A stretch of DNA of 64,000 nt from Gavia stellata (lineage: Eukaryota; Chordata; Aves; Gaviiformes; Gaviidae): the NCBI RefSeq assembly GCF_030936135.1, contig NC_082597.1, positions 41,211,095 through 41,275,094 of the forward strand, given 5' to 3'. Shown piece after piece: positions 13,201 through 26,083 of the stretch. How positions within the stretch are numbered: the stretch's first letter is position 1; the number at the start of each line of letters is the position of its first letter. The notes below the pieces were generated by a model. The model had not been told where the DNA came from and did not search any database. It saw nothing but the letters and a program-made list of their open reading frames with translations. Position numbers and translations under genes: made by a program.

Positions 13201-16200
13201 ATCTAGAATAATGTGAAAAAGCTGATGCAGGAAAGGTAGGGGTTTTTGCAAGCAATGAGTACAATCCATAGCCTGCTGTCAGGTCTGGTGGAACAGTTAG
13301 AATTGGTTCCTATTGATTGAAATATTGAGGTCAGTGCTCTCATTGTGATAAAATAATTCTAAGCTATAAATTGATATCAAGTGAACTGTGCTGGAATTAC
13401 TCCAATAATAAACCTACTGTCACTTATTTTTTTAAAAAAGTTGGGTAGACACTTTCTGTTAGTTAACTACAATAAATACAACTTTTGTGTACTAATCTTT
13501 CAAATGTGGGGAGGACTGCAAAATATCCAACCCAAGAGAGCTGCTGATGTGGTGCTAATCATACTATGCAGATCCTGATTGCTTTGGTGGACGTGCATAA
13601 CCTGGAAAAACTGTTTTGGCTGTCTGCGATAGCTGGGTGGGGGGGGGGGGAAAGACAATGCAAGGAAGTTCAGTGCTATATACAGTATTCATATGCCTGG
13701 CTTGCCTCTGTTGAAGATGAAGTACTCAAGCAGCAGGTGACATACACCTGTTTTTATTCAGTGACTTTCAAGAGAATCTTCCCCCAGCTGGGTCTCCCTT
13801 GTGTTCTACTCAGGCCCCTTTATCAGCTCCTAACAGGGCCTGATGGACATGTGAAACTAAGCTCTTAGAAGAAAGAATTAAAAGAAAGAAAATATTTTGT
13901 ACAGGCACATAAAGAAAATGGAATTTTAGCTCTGGGAATTGTATAAGTATTCTTCAGACCAGTCATAAGACACTAGAGTCAAAATACCAAAATTAGTAGC
14001 TTACTTCAAAGAGCTGTTTGAGATTACTGATCTTTGAATTAACTGTGGTCCTATATATTTGTGGGTTTTTGAAAGTCCTAGCAAAAATTAATTGTCACAG
14101 TAATGAAAATAATATGGAAAGGAGTTTACTGATTTTAAGTTGAGTCTCAACACACTTAAATCTATAGTACTCATTTTGGTAAATCCTTGGGAGATTACAA
14201 AAAAATGTTGAATCCTCTTCTATGTGTAATTACCTAATGCTGTCTAGACTGTACTGCTTTCAAAGGCTTTGACACTCTTGGCAGCTGACTCTTTACCTAA
14301 ACTAGGCTCCTGAACTATCTCAGACCAGTAGTTAAGGCTCTTTCTTCCATGTTGGGTTCCCCCCAAACTTCTAAAAACTGCATAGTCCTGCTGTTCACCT
14401 GATTTTTTTTTTCTTTTTTTGCTCTCTAACCTTAAAATGAGTGAAGAGTATAACCTTGCTCTTCCATGAGACAAATGGAACTTGAAGAAGGGTGGGGGCG
14501 TGTTAAAAGGTAGATATTAGCTGGTTTGTCTTTGGCATGTTTGCCACTGTGGCTGTAAAATGCACTTTACTGATGGTAAATACACCAAACTTACCCATAC
14601 CTATTAATTCAAGAATGGAACCTGCTAACAGTATTCTTCAGTGAACACAATGAAGATGAATGAAGCATTTAATCTGTAATAAAGTATTGACTGTTTCTCA
14701 CAGCATGTTCACAAAGCCACCTGCTCATTACTCACCATGACTACTTCAAGTACCAGCTTCCAATCTTGTTATCAGGCAAGCTTTTTATACCAACTTGCTT
14801 GTAATCAGGATATCTGATATAGGATATTGTCTCCCTTTTTGGTTAGGGGCCTAAGACTTTAGGTGGACTAAAACTTAATTAGTATAAATTCATGAAGTTT
14901 TAATACAGAGAGCAAGTACAATAGCCCAATGCTAAACACCCTTGACATAGTCTTCTGTTTGTTGTTTTTTTTCAGGAGATATGAAAAAGCCTTACTTGAA
15001 TGTATGGGTCTTCTAATACTTGGGTATATAGGAAAGGAAGTATGGTACTTTTAGTGCTAAAAGACAGTATTGCTCTCAAAAGCTGCAGTGACCTGAAGGA
15101 CTGGTGATACTTAAGTAATACTTATCTATGGGGATAAGCCTACTTTAATATTTGCTCTGTCAGATAGTGAAGATATCTGTGCTATTAATTGGGCCAATGT
15201 CTAAAGCCATGATGATACAACTTTATGGATGCTGGGTTCTGTGGTTTTTTAAATATAAATCCTTTTTCTGTGAAGCATTTTTTGTCTTTTGGTCCAAAAA
15301 TGGATTTTCAAAACACTTACGTGAAATTCATATCAATTGAACAAATTTGATTGTCAGTGTTGTGTCAAAAACAAACAGTGCTCAGAAGAGCTTTTCCTTT
15401 GAGGTTTACAATAGAATATAAAGTACTATAGTACAGCAGATCAATAAAATATTGTCAGGTAAGCTTGATTCATTGTGACTAACTATACCTTCCCTTAATA
15501 TGGCCCACGTATTGGTGAATTAAAACTTCTGAAGCCACCTCTAAGCTTTTGGCTTTTAAACTCTGGGGTAGTAGAACAAATTCGGATATGAAGACCGGAC
15601 ATTGATCAGATAATCCTTAAGAGACAGCTAGCTGAAAGCCATAAACTACTCTCTGCAGAGTTTTTTCTTAAAGAACTGAAGTTTCCCTGATGTTTAATAT
15701 TTGCTACTCTGCTGTTAAGCTGTTTGTTACAAGTTGGCTAGAGTGTTAAACATGCTGTCTGGAACTTTTTCTGAAGTTGACTTATGCCACCTCACTGTAG
15801 ACGGAATGCTTTTAATGCTTTAGTTATGTTGACTACAATGGTCATAATGATTAGTTCTGTGTTATCTGCTCTTGGGAAGTTTCTGAATGTTTTTCTTTCC
15901 TCTGGTCTGTCTTCTCTCTGTTCTGTTTATCAGACTTTGTGGAAAGCTTTGGGGGAATGTACAATTTACTTCAAAAAAAAAAAAAGAAAAGAAAATAAAA
16001 GTTTCTTGAATCATCTCACCTTAGGTCACACAGATGCCAGAGTTGATGTTAGGGAAGTAGCTGAAGAGCAGGAGCTGCTCTAGCAGCTGAGTGTTGGATG
16101 ACTTTAACTGTAATACAGGCAGCACTCCACAAAGGTACTTTCACAGCAGTTTGGGCTTGTGTGAATTGAACTACCATTGTCTTCTGTGTATGTACTGGTT

Positions 16201-19200
16201 GCTTGTGTAGTTAAGCAGCAAGCTGGTTCAAGCAGCTGATCTGGCCCATGACACTTCCCATATAAACATGACTTTTCATTAGTTCAGTGTCTGGTCAGTG
16301 CTCATACAGAGGGCTCATGTTGAGCTGCTACAGTCCACCCTAAAATAATCTGGAATTAATGTATCATAAGATACCACTGAGTACTTGTTTGTATCCAAAT
16401 GCAAGTTGAGGTGCTGCTGAAAGGAAAACTGAGTATAATTTATGGCAAAAGACAAAAGTTAATCCTTGGCAACTGAATTGTCTGATGTTAACCTGTTACT
16501 GCTAGTCTTCAGAACAGGGGGAACAGGTTCCTAATGTATCAACTCCTTCAGACCCTGTTCTAGCCTATTAAACTTGTATTAAATTATACCCCTTTTTAGC
16601 CACCGAATTATACACTTGGTAACAGAGGTGATGTTCGAAAATGTGGACCATGCAGGCTCAGAGAAGAACGGATGTACTCTTGAGTTACTGAAATTAGACT
16701 AACCTTGCAATATTCTTTGGTTCTGAAAAACATTTTCAGAAGATAATGTAGTGGAATTCTTAGAGCAGCTTGTATACTTATTCTGAGGCTTTTCTTATCC
16801 TGCCACTTGCTTTCCTTTTGTGTATTAGCTGAGAAGCGTATCACTGAGCTTTCAGGAATGGGGCGGGTGGCGGGGGGGGGGGGAATACACAAACCACACC
16901 ACAGCCCTGGAAAAGCCCCCAGAAACAGATGAGGTGAGTTGTGGGCTCACTTCAGCAAAAAAGGGAAAAGATACAGACAAGGCAACTTGCAGAATACTAG
17001 TGTTCTGAGACTTCTAGTGATAACTGCAAACTGTTTTATTTTGTTCTAGTAGCTCACTGATAGTGAAGTACTTTGCCTAATTCCTCCAAATAAAAATCCT
17101 GTCAGGCTGGTTCCTACCCAAACTTCATGTACTCTTGTGAAATGCTTCAAGTTCAGCTTAGACTTATCAGTGTTGTGAATTCGGGCTCTTTCCACACAAC
17201 TTTCTTATCCTTCCCAAATACTTCAAAACAGCAGCAAAAAGATGTAGTAAATGATTGGCTTAAGCCAAATTTATTCAGAATAGACTTCTGGCAAACTGTT
17301 GTGAAATGACTAACTGGCTTAGTATTCACTCAGCCTTCTGGCTTAAAGTATTTTGATCCAGAAATCTGTCTTTTATTGGTTCAGATGCTTTTATTAGTAA
17401 ATCAATCTGAAGTCAAATGAGACATTTGTGTGTAAAACTTCAATCTGTTTTGCTTTCCAGGCATCTTTTCTTACAAAGAAGCTAAATATTGGTGGGAAAA
17501 GAGTAAACCTTGCAATATGGGTATGTTTACTTTCCTATTTTCCCTCCCCTAGCTAAATAGAATATTTTCCTGGAAAATTACTTAGGTTAACTAGAACTCA
17601 AATGTTACGCACTTCTTAATAAAGTAAAATTTCAAAGTATTTGGAGTTTCTTGAAGTATTGCTTGCTTTGTCTTAAATGCTAACAATTGTATTTTAAATG
17701 CAGGATACAGCTGGTCAAGAAAGATTTCATGCATTGGGGCCGATCTACTACAGGGATTCTAATGGCGCTATTCTAGTATATGATATAACAGATGAAGACT
17801 CTTTTCAAAAGGTACTGGACAGATTTTTACCTCTATGCGAGATGTAAACTGATTGAAAGATAATCTGTGATGTGAGTGTGTAAATGGGAATCTTCTGTTT
17901 TCAGCAACAGCAATATATATTACATCTGTGAATGTAGACCATATAATGGAATTATATGCCTTATTAGTATTCTTTTGAAGGCTGACTTTTTCAGTCTACT
18001 GAAGTTCCAGCAGGGCAATTCAAAGAACACCAGAGAATTAGATGTAGGGGTTACCTCTGACAGGCTATAAACATAAATCAGTATTGTTGTGATAGTATGC
18101 AATACTGATCTCTACTTTATATGCTGAATTACTGAAAGATACTAAGTGACATGATCTTTCACAGATCTGAGAACTCTGAAATTGCAATACATGATAGTAG
18201 AAACATTACTTTCTCAGAGATAATAGATATTTCGACTTCAAATCCTCATCAAAACCTGAGATTTGATGGCTAATTATTTTACAGCAGTATTAGTTGATCA
18301 GTCTGAGCAGGTGAGTTTTCCAACTCTGTGTCAAATCAGTGCTATCACTCTATAGGATGGTCCAGCTGAAAACTGTCTGTCTCCGATTAGCTTGTGGCAA
18401 AACTAGTAGGACTTCTGTGTAGAGGGGTAAGAAATTATGGTTGTATGGGTAAGGCTTGGGTTAGCAGTGATAGAAGTAGTATAAGGGTATAGTTCCACAA
18501 CAGCTTAAGTAAGTCAAATAATTTGATGTAGGGCAAGCAAAGCACTTGTGCTAGCAGTTAAACTCTTGCCCCGCGTCTGCAGAATTGTGATGACTTGTGA
18601 GTACTACTTCAACTTGCACCTTTTCATGCTGAGCCTTACTTAGTAAAATTCTGTGATATCAAAACACTCAAATTCTCAGAAAAAGAGGGAAGGTTAATTT
18701 GCAGAAGTTACTGCATAACTACCTCTGTATCATGTATCCTAACTATTTTTAGGTTCTTGAAGTGATTGCCTCTCTTCACGACTTAAATTCCCTTAAAATA
18801 GCAGTCCCTAAGTTAATGCAGTGATTATACAACTTCAAAGCATGACAGGAGAATTGATAACAGGTATCTTACCATCAGCTGACTCAACACTCTTGTCCCA
18901 TCTGTTCTCTCAGGAAACAAACATCTGTTATAATCTAACCTGAACAACTCAGTTCAGGTACCTCTACCTTTAAAGTACCATTTGTGATCTGTCAGTAAGT
19001 GCCTGTTGATAAAAGATCTCATGCCTGACCTAAAGTGGCCAATGCAGTGAACTTGTTCTTTGGAGTGGGGCTAACAAAAGTGTGGTGAGTTTTATATTTC
19101 TGGAGTAATTGAACCATTATATTAAAGTAATTTGCTCTTAATTTCAACTGCGAACTAAAACCTGCTGAACAAGAGCCATGTGTAGCTTTCTAAAGAATAT

Positions 19201-21825
19201 GTTGTCCATCTGTGTTGCTCTAAACATGTTTGTTTCAAGTTTAGAGTAAACAATTAATGAGGAAAATGGGTCAGTTCTGCAATGCCTAAGCTAGTAGTAT
19301 ATCCAGTGAAAATAAACCTACATCTGTTCTTTTTGCAGGTAAAAAACTGGGTTAAGGAATTACGAAAAATGTTGGGAAACGAAATCTGTTTATGTATAGT
19401 AGGTAAGTCTTTTTTAACATGTCATTATAATGACTGAATCAGAAATGTTTCTTTCGATTAATAGCATCTTCCAAACACTTTGTACATGTGAAGGGGTAAA
19501 GCTTGTGTTAATTTGGTATTTAAAATTCAGTTGGACCTAGAAGTTTCAGTAGATCCCATTGAGGAAAATAAGAGTTAGTTTCGAAAAACAAGCTGTTTAA
19601 TGATACACCATGTCAGAAGTGCATGGTACAGACACCTGGAGACTGTAGCTTAACAAGGAGAATCATAAACCTCACATGTCGATTATCCTTCTTGCAAGTA
19701 CTGAAATGTCATGTTTTTTACTGTTCTCAGTGGCATAGACTGGATGCTTGTCTGTTTTCATAATCAAGTGCTTGGGGGTGGAATGAGTCTCAAAGCTTGG
19801 ATATTTCAATGCAAACCATGCAAGAGAAATACTGGGTTTAGATTTAAAATTGGATCTAGTGATTAAAATACTTTCAGGAGGATAAACATATGCATATTCT
19901 ATAAAAACTACCTCTGCAGCACAGATAAGCTGTTAATAAATTACAAGAGAAAAGCAGAAGGCTGAATTCATGGCTTATATGGAGATAATTTAGCTATCCT
20001 CATCTCTCTACAAAAGTAGAACTTCTTCATTGCTTGTAAATGCTTGAGTGAAAGGGGATTCTTAAATCATATTGTTGTGTTCCAGATTGAGACCTTGGTA
20101 AGAGTTGGTCTTTACTGGGACAGCTTGTAAGAAAATGATGTGGTACAATATTACATGACTGCTTTCTTTTGGGTAGTTTTGGAGTACAAAGACTGAAAGA
20201 TTAACTTGTTTCCAACAGGTAACAAAATAGACTTGGAAAAAGAGAGACATGTTTCAGTGCAAGAAGCAGAAACGTAAGTCACACCAATTATTAATAGAAA
20301 CAGTCATTGCAGGATTATGCTGGAGTAATAAACTTGTGATGCTGTTAACAACTGGCAAGCATAAACCAGCAGTGCTTAGCTGGCTGCTGTGTTAAGTGTT
20401 CTGTTAGTATCTGAGTCCTGGTATGTCCTTACTGACCAAAGTGTAACTTCAGAGTTGTACATGATTAAAGTCAACATTTGAAGTTTAAATGCATTTCTAG
20501 ATATAAAATTTTCTTTATTTCATCTAGTGTTTCATCAGTCACGGCAGTTTTAACCACATAATTCCCTTTTTTACATCAAATCAGCATGTGTAGATTAACT
20601 CTGAACTTGGAATTAAACCTCTTGTGATCACCTTTTGCTTCACGTAAAGTGGCTTAGAAAGATTGAGTCCTTTAGTACAATAAAGTTCTGTATCTGCATT
20701 CCTACAGGTATGCTGAATCTGTTGGAGCAAAACATTATCATACTTCAGCTAAACAGAACAAAGGAATTGAAGAACTGTTTCTTGACCTTTGTAAAAGTAG
20801 GTATTACCTAGTTTGTTGGTAAAGAGCTCATTCACAAAATGCCCAAGGCTTCAGAATGCTTAAAACCATATAGAAAAGTCTTAATGTAAACTATTATTAA
20901 GAACTGACTTTATCTGAGTCTACTTCAAGCCACTTGTGTACTGTAACAGGTATGGAAGCTTGATGTATGGATGCTTAGAATATTGCAAATTCATGCTGTA
21001 CTCCAAAAATGGTGTTTTGTCATTTGTGGAGCACCAACTGCTGTTTCACTCAGCATGCATAAATAGTAACCTCAGATCAGACTTCATGTGACTGGTCTCA
21101 CGATTGCCTGCTTGAAACCCTCTCTTTCAAAAATCTTCTCAAATGATGTCAATTACAAATCATAAACTTGAAGTTGTAATGATGCAAATTTTATGGAGCA
21201 CTCTTAAGCAAATGGTAAAGATCATGAAACATAGCATAAAAACGTTGTAACACAAGGAAGTTGTCCTATTCATTGTGTTCTTGTATCATGAAAATTTCAG
21301 CAAAACTTCACCTGCATGTCTGAAGAATAGGTTGGGTTTTTTGGTGGGGTGGTATATGTGTGGTGTGTGGTTCTTGTTTTCTTTTTTAACAGAATGTTCT
21401 TGATATGGGTGGGTAGATCTAGCTTTTGACGTCACTAACTCTAGAACATCAGAGCATCTAAGGTCTCCCTTAGTCAACAGGAGCTGCTGAATGTTTGGTG
21501 CTTTAGGAAGAAAATCTAAGTATGTTCTTGCAGCTGTGCCATGTGATACCTGAGTACTTACTTCTGCATAATAAATAGGAGAACCAGTCTTGCTGAGCTT
21601 CATGCATGTAACTCAAATAGATTAAGATCTCAGTCTTGTGTAAAAACGCAGTGGAATGTCATCTAATACATTTCTTCCTTTACAGGAATGATAGAAACTG
21701 CTCAAGTGGATGAAAGAGCAAGAGGCAATGGTTCCAGTCAGTCAGGAATAGCAAGGCGAGGTGTACAGATTATTGATGATGAGCCACAAGTACAGAGCAG
21801 TGGAGGGTGCTGTTCTTCTGGATAA
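10097..21825 (+). CDS. RAB21: RAB21, Ras-related small GTPase Rab-21 (complete, 7 coding exons)
   Basis: Joined exons 10097-10243, 17461-17520, 17704-17811, 19339-19402, 20219-20273, 20708-20796 and 21686-21825 total 663 nt and encode 220 aa; human RAB21 is about 225, the difference lying mainly in the Ala/Gly-rich N-terminus. Every intron is GT-AG. Seen: P-loop GEGCVGKT (residues 22-29), switch I threonines near 46-47, DTAGQ (70-74), NKID (128-131), SAK (158-160), and C-terminal CCSSG (216-220) with two cysteines for geranylgeranylation. Known of the family: Rab21 cycles between GDP and GTP on early endosomes, binds integrin alpha tails and controls adhesion and endocytic sorting. All catalytic motifs are intact. 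The first ATG in the exon was chosen because it matches the conserved start, although its -3 base is C. TBC1D15, a Rab-GAP gene, lies downstream on the same strand. Confidence 0.97.
10244..17460 (+). other. RAB21: RAB21 intron 1
   Basis: A 7.2 kb intron. The first about 230 bp belong to the CpG island; the rest is AT-rich. I see no CR1 or other long interspersed repeat. Long G runs occur at about 13636-13650 and 16864-16883, and an A run near 15973-15985. Short open frames have no recognisable content. Confidence 0.85.
17461..17520 (+). CDS. RAB21: RAB21 coding exon 2
   Basis: Codes residues 50-69 ([20 protein letters not shown]), the strands between switch I and switch II. The acceptor is TTTCCAG and the donor GTATGT. 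Exactly 60 nt, in phase 0 at both ends. Confidence 0.96.
17704..17811 (+). CDS. RAB21: RAB21 coding exon 3
   Basis: Codes residues 70-105, starting with the switch II motif DTAGQERF and including the [11 protein letters not shown] strand-helix typical of Rab proteins. The acceptor is AATGCAG and the donor GTACTG; in phase 0 at both ends. Confidence 0.96.
17812..19338 (+). other. RAB21: RAB21 intron 3
   Basis: A 1.5 kb AT-rich intron ending in CTTTTTGCAG. No repeat or RNA gene recognised. Confidence 0.85.
19339..19402 (+). CDS. RAB21: RAB21 coding exon 4
   Basis: Codes residues 106-126 plus the first base of Gly127 ([21 protein letters not shown]). The acceptor is TTTTGCAG and the donor G|GTAAGT at 19403, leaving phase 1. 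Confidence 0.95.
19403..20218 (+). other. RAB21: RAB21 intron 4
   Basis: An 816 bp AT-rich intron with no recognised embedded feature. It ends in TTCCAACAG. Confidence 0.85.
20219..20273 (+). CDS. RAB21: RAB21 coding exon 5
   Basis: Completes Gly127 and codes the guanine-specificity motif NKID (128-131) followed by [13 protein letters not shown]. It ends after two bases of Thr145, with donor AC|GTAAGT at 20274. Confidence 0.95.
20274..20707 (+). other. RAB21: RAB21 intron 5
   Basis: A 434 bp AT-rich intron ending in TTCCTACAG. Nothing else recognised. Confidence 0.85.
20708..20796 (+). CDS. RAB21: RAB21 coding exon 6
   Basis: Codes residues 145-174 and one base of Arg175, including the G5 motif TSAK (157-160) and the final GTPase helix ([10 protein letters not shown]). 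The donor is A|GTAGGT at 20797. The exon end was set by frame: only this junction yields CKRMIE, the conserved Rab21 sequence. Confidence 0.94.
20797..21685 (+). other. RAB21: RAB21 intron 6
   Basis: An 889 bp AT-rich intron ending in CCTTTACAG. No repeat recognised. Confidence 0.85.
21686..21825 (+). CDS. RAB21: RAB21 coding exon 7 (hypervariable tail and stop)
   Basis: Codes residues 175-220: the hypervariable tail with [12 protein letters not shown] and the C-terminal CCSSG, where the paired cysteines accept prenyl groups. TAA stop at 21823-21825. Confidence 0.96.
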
Positions 21826-24800
21826 CTAAAACTGTGCATCACTGCCCTCTCAATATGGAGACTGCCATATTCCAAGTCACGCATTCTTTACCAATGGAGT
21901 AATAGAATTAACAGTATTTAAAAATAATCACATGTAACACTGCAGAGACCTTAAGTGCTAAACTAGTGGCATCTGTGACCAGAGAATTGGCATTTTCTAC
22001 AGTGGTTAACAAAGCAATTACCAATGGCCTTTTTACATATTTTTCTTTAATGAGGAATAATATGCATGTAGAAAAGACCTACTTAAAGGCTTCATTTATA
22101 TTCTTTTAAATCAGATCATTATTTAATAACTTATATACATTGTTGTTGGAATGGTATACGTTTTTGCAGCTCTTTGTATTTTGTGGTAGATTGAATTGTA
22201 TCACTTCTAAAATGCAAATTGATTTTTTTTAAATTAGCAGATATCTGAAGTAATATTTTTGCAGGGCCTCCACAAGCCTATAACTGTCAACAACTTTGAT
22301 ATATTCTGTCCATCCTGTATGCCAAGCTGGTAAAATACATTGTAAATTACATATTAAATATTTTATCTGCTTTTACAATTGCAGGTGCAGAAATATGTAC
22401 ATCAGTCTTGTCAGTGATTGTGAAGTGAATAAGTCAGTGAAAGATGCAAGTTTTTCATGTGTACTGTTGAATTGCTCATTCTATTCCCCCTATCTGAAAA
22501 CAGCTGTTTTTGGTACATTCATAGCTACAGCTTTTTTTTAAGGCCTTTTCTGGCAAGCAGCAGTATTTAGAGTATACCCGTAGTGGGAAGAGAATGCTTC
22601 CTTAGACTGCTGTTTAACATTGAGGTGTTTGACTCCCAGCTAAAACAGTTGGCGCATGCATATATCTTGCCTCTGCAGTTACTTTGGCCTCTCAGAATAT
22701 CCCCAGGAAGTCAAAGCAACTTTAGCCCTCATCTGTCTGGTAGCCAGTAAACCAGATGCATGGGAAACTCTTAAGCTGGATTAATACATTTGTGTCCCAA
22801 GACAGCATTATAAACTATTAATGAGCGTAACTTTACGCCTGTATTGCAGGGCTTGAGTGAACAAATGAATTGGCATTAACTAGAATTGCTTCTGATTTGG
22901 AGTGATTAAATGGAAGATATGAAACTTGCCAGGTTAATTGTAACTTTGGGGATACCAGGCAGAACTGAACTTACTCCTGACTTGCTCTTTCTCTTGTGAA
23001 GTGTTTTGAAGTCCGCTGAAGTTTTGGGAGGAGGGTTTTCAGAAAGTGTATAAACTACTATCACAAAGGAACATAAATGGTGGTAGCTGAAACTTCAAAA
23101 TGTTTTGTGCTCTGACTTTTTTTACTTAAGTTGTCATGCTTGGAAAAACAGTAAAGGTGATGTCTATGACAAAATAGAATATTCCTTGGCCTTCCTTTTT
23201 CTGAAGGGTAGAATTCAGATTGCATATGAATGCATTGAATGGTGTGGGTATGTTCTGATGCACAAAAGGAGTAGTACTAACTAATCAGTTTGACATGCAA
23301 GAGAAGTGTGCTGTCTTCAGCCTGATTTTTATTTTCTCTGAAATAATAGATGGCTTCGATACAGACTGGTCCTGGTGCATTTCTTCCCTTTCTGCCTAAA
23401 CTGTGGTGTAGATACTTTCTCTTAAGCTACCATTGCTGTGCTCTTCTGACATGATTGTATGCATGATGAACAAAATTGATCTGCTCATGCTAGTGAAGAT
23501 AAAGTTTCCTGACTGCATGGAGCTTTGGTGTGAATCTAAAATTCATGGTTATATGTGTGTATATGTAGCAACAGCATTAAGTTAATATTGTCAGTGTGCC
23601 TTGCCAAAACTGAAAAACAGGTCAGTTTGATCTAAAATTAGCACCTTCAAATCCATACAGTTAGTGAAAGTTAGTCTTGTAAGTGATACAATATTGATAT
23701 GAGTGAAATTGGCAAGAGTTGTATATTCAAGACTGGAATCTCCTCATAATAGGAGTTCCGGATTTCTTGATTGAAATGTCAGTTTTTGCAGAGATGGGGA
23801 AAAACCAAACAACCCAACCTCAACTAGACTTGATACGCAGATGAGTCATGAGGGTTTAACTACACCAGAGCATATGTGTTCTCTCTAGAGAAGTTGAAGT
23901 GGACCAATGCAATTCTGGTCTGGAAATTAATATTAGGTATTTACCCAAGAGAATGTTATGTTTGACTACTCTGAAGTAGAAGCAGTGTGTAGAATATATC
24001 TTTCTGCCTGCAACTAAAGAGTTTTTCTTTAGAGTATTCTGTGGTAAGGGCATTCTGTGTGACTTCTGTCAATTACAGAACTAACAAAGCTGTATTGATA
24101 TTAACTTTAAGTCTCCTACAAACTATTACTACTACTACTAAAACTGTTACTACTGAAAACTTAAGTAGGGGTAAGGAAGCTTACAATTTTATATTATTAA
24201 AAAGGTTCTGGTTGCTATTAGCAAAATATTTTTTAAATAAATTCTCAGAAGTTACTTTTTTCACACTGTAGCTTAACAATACTCTGGAAACCTTCTTGTC
24301 TAAGCTGCAGTTTGGTTGGACTTTTGTTTATGGAACTTAAAATCTATGCTTAGCAGGGTATTATATTACCTTACAAAAGAAGTATAGCTTCATGAAGTCA
24401 GGGAAGTTGCTTTGCAAGACACAAGTAAAAACATCATGGATTGTCTAGACTGATTAACTAAGACTTCAGCTATTCGTTGTTAGCAGACAAAATACAACAG
24501 TTCCAGGAAAAAGCATCTTCAATAAAGGTATCTAGAGTGTTCTTTGCATTAAGTGTATAGGAAAGCCCAGATAGCTTAGCTTTCTATATTTGAGCAGGTT
24601 CTTAATCAAGTAACCTGGTATTACTACTGTGTGGCTTGGTTTTCAAGAGTCTTGCATTTGCTGGAGTCTATCTAGATTGCCTGGTTTGTATGTCTTAAGG
24701 AAAACTGGTTTTTGTTGCTAACTTCTGTTGCTGAAAACAAGTAAGCTATTTTTTCCTCTTCTGAGAAGAGTGCAAGAGAACAACTATGCCTTCAGAAAGT

Positions 24801-25046
24801 ACTTCTATTGTGGGATAGATAGAACCAGCTAGACACCTGCTATGGTGCATAAGTCAACATTGAGCACACTTCCTCAGATAAAGATTCCTTATATACTATA
24901 ATAAAAAAGGTCTAACTTAAAGTTGTTTTAGAAAGGTATTTGTAGCACTTCCTCACAGTCGCTGCTGCTATGAATACTTGAGCTACCTATGAAAATTTAT
25001 CACTTGCTGAAATCAAATCTAATAAACCAAAGTCCAAATACTTCAA
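21826..25046 (+). other. RAB21: RAB21 3' UTR and downstream flank (end not determined)
   Basis: AT-rich sequence without open frames follows the stop codon. Candidate poly(A) signals are ATTAAA at 22353 and 22905 and AATAAA at 24236, 24521 and 25021. I cannot tell which is used, so the end given is only the last of this cluster. A short (TAC/ACT)n run lies near 24126-24155. Transcript data are needed to fix the 3' end. Confidence 0.5.
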
Positions 25047-26083
25047 TGCAGCAGTATGTATCTCTGTTAGGAGTTATGTATGGACACTATCTTACTGCAC
25101 TTAGACTATAGTTCAGAAGTTATAAAAGACAAGATAGATTGATTCAGACAGGGACACTCTAAAAATTCAGATTTGTAGTACTTGGAGATGAGTGGAACTA
25201 GCTGTAAAGATTAGGGGTGATGATTTCATCTGGTTTGCAGTGAGCTCACGTATGATTCCAAGATGGGGACATCCAATGTCCAGATGAACTGCATTGGCTG
25301 GTCTCTTGAGGCTGTTAAGTAACTGAGGTTGACTTGATTACATACTTTTCTTCAATGTTCGTACATTGTGGACAGGCATTCCTGCTTAGTACCACATTAA
25401 AAAGTACCCCTTAGCCCTTTTTATCCTGCCACTGTTGCTGTCCCAGGTGTTTTACTTGTATCTCTGCCTACAGCTCTTGAAGAAACCTAGTAATTCAACT
25501 TCTACTTCAGATTCCAAGCCAGATTCAAAAAGGTTTGAGGTCATGGAAGGTGGCTGGAACTCAAATGAAGTTCTCTAAAAATGTTTGCTGCTGTCAGAAA
25601 AACAGTTTAAAGAAGGTGAGAGGAATGGGAGTCCTGCTTGAGGACAAATGGAGGTCAGGAATCTCAACAAGCTGTAAGCAGTTAAGTGGTTGTGAATGAT
25701 AGAGTATGGGAATAAGAGAGTTGGAGCCAGCCACCTCTCTGTTATTTCCCTGCTTTTTATGGAAGGAAAAGGAGAAGTAGAAAGAAAAACGCAAGTAGGA
25801 AAAACTGAAGGTGCTGGTAGTGGACTGGTGAGTGAGGTGCTGAGTTAACCATTTCTTGGTGGAGTTGCTAGCATGTCTTCTCAGCAATGGTAGTTACCTA
25901 ATTCAAGACTTTTCTAAGTTTACTTACAAAGTTTTTCCTTCTGTGAGTGAAATACTGGTTTTTTGCTTCACTAAAAAAAATACAACTAACTTTGAACAGG
26001 TTTTCAGACACGCTACTACCCTACTTAAAACTTGAGTAGAATATGCTAATTTATAAGCTATTTACACTTAACTGACTTTGTTA
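25047..26083. other. Intergenic DNA between RAB21 and a CR1 element
   Basis: AT-rich, with no recognised coding, RNA or repeat feature. It may still include the end of the RAB21 3' UTR. Confidence 0.5.
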
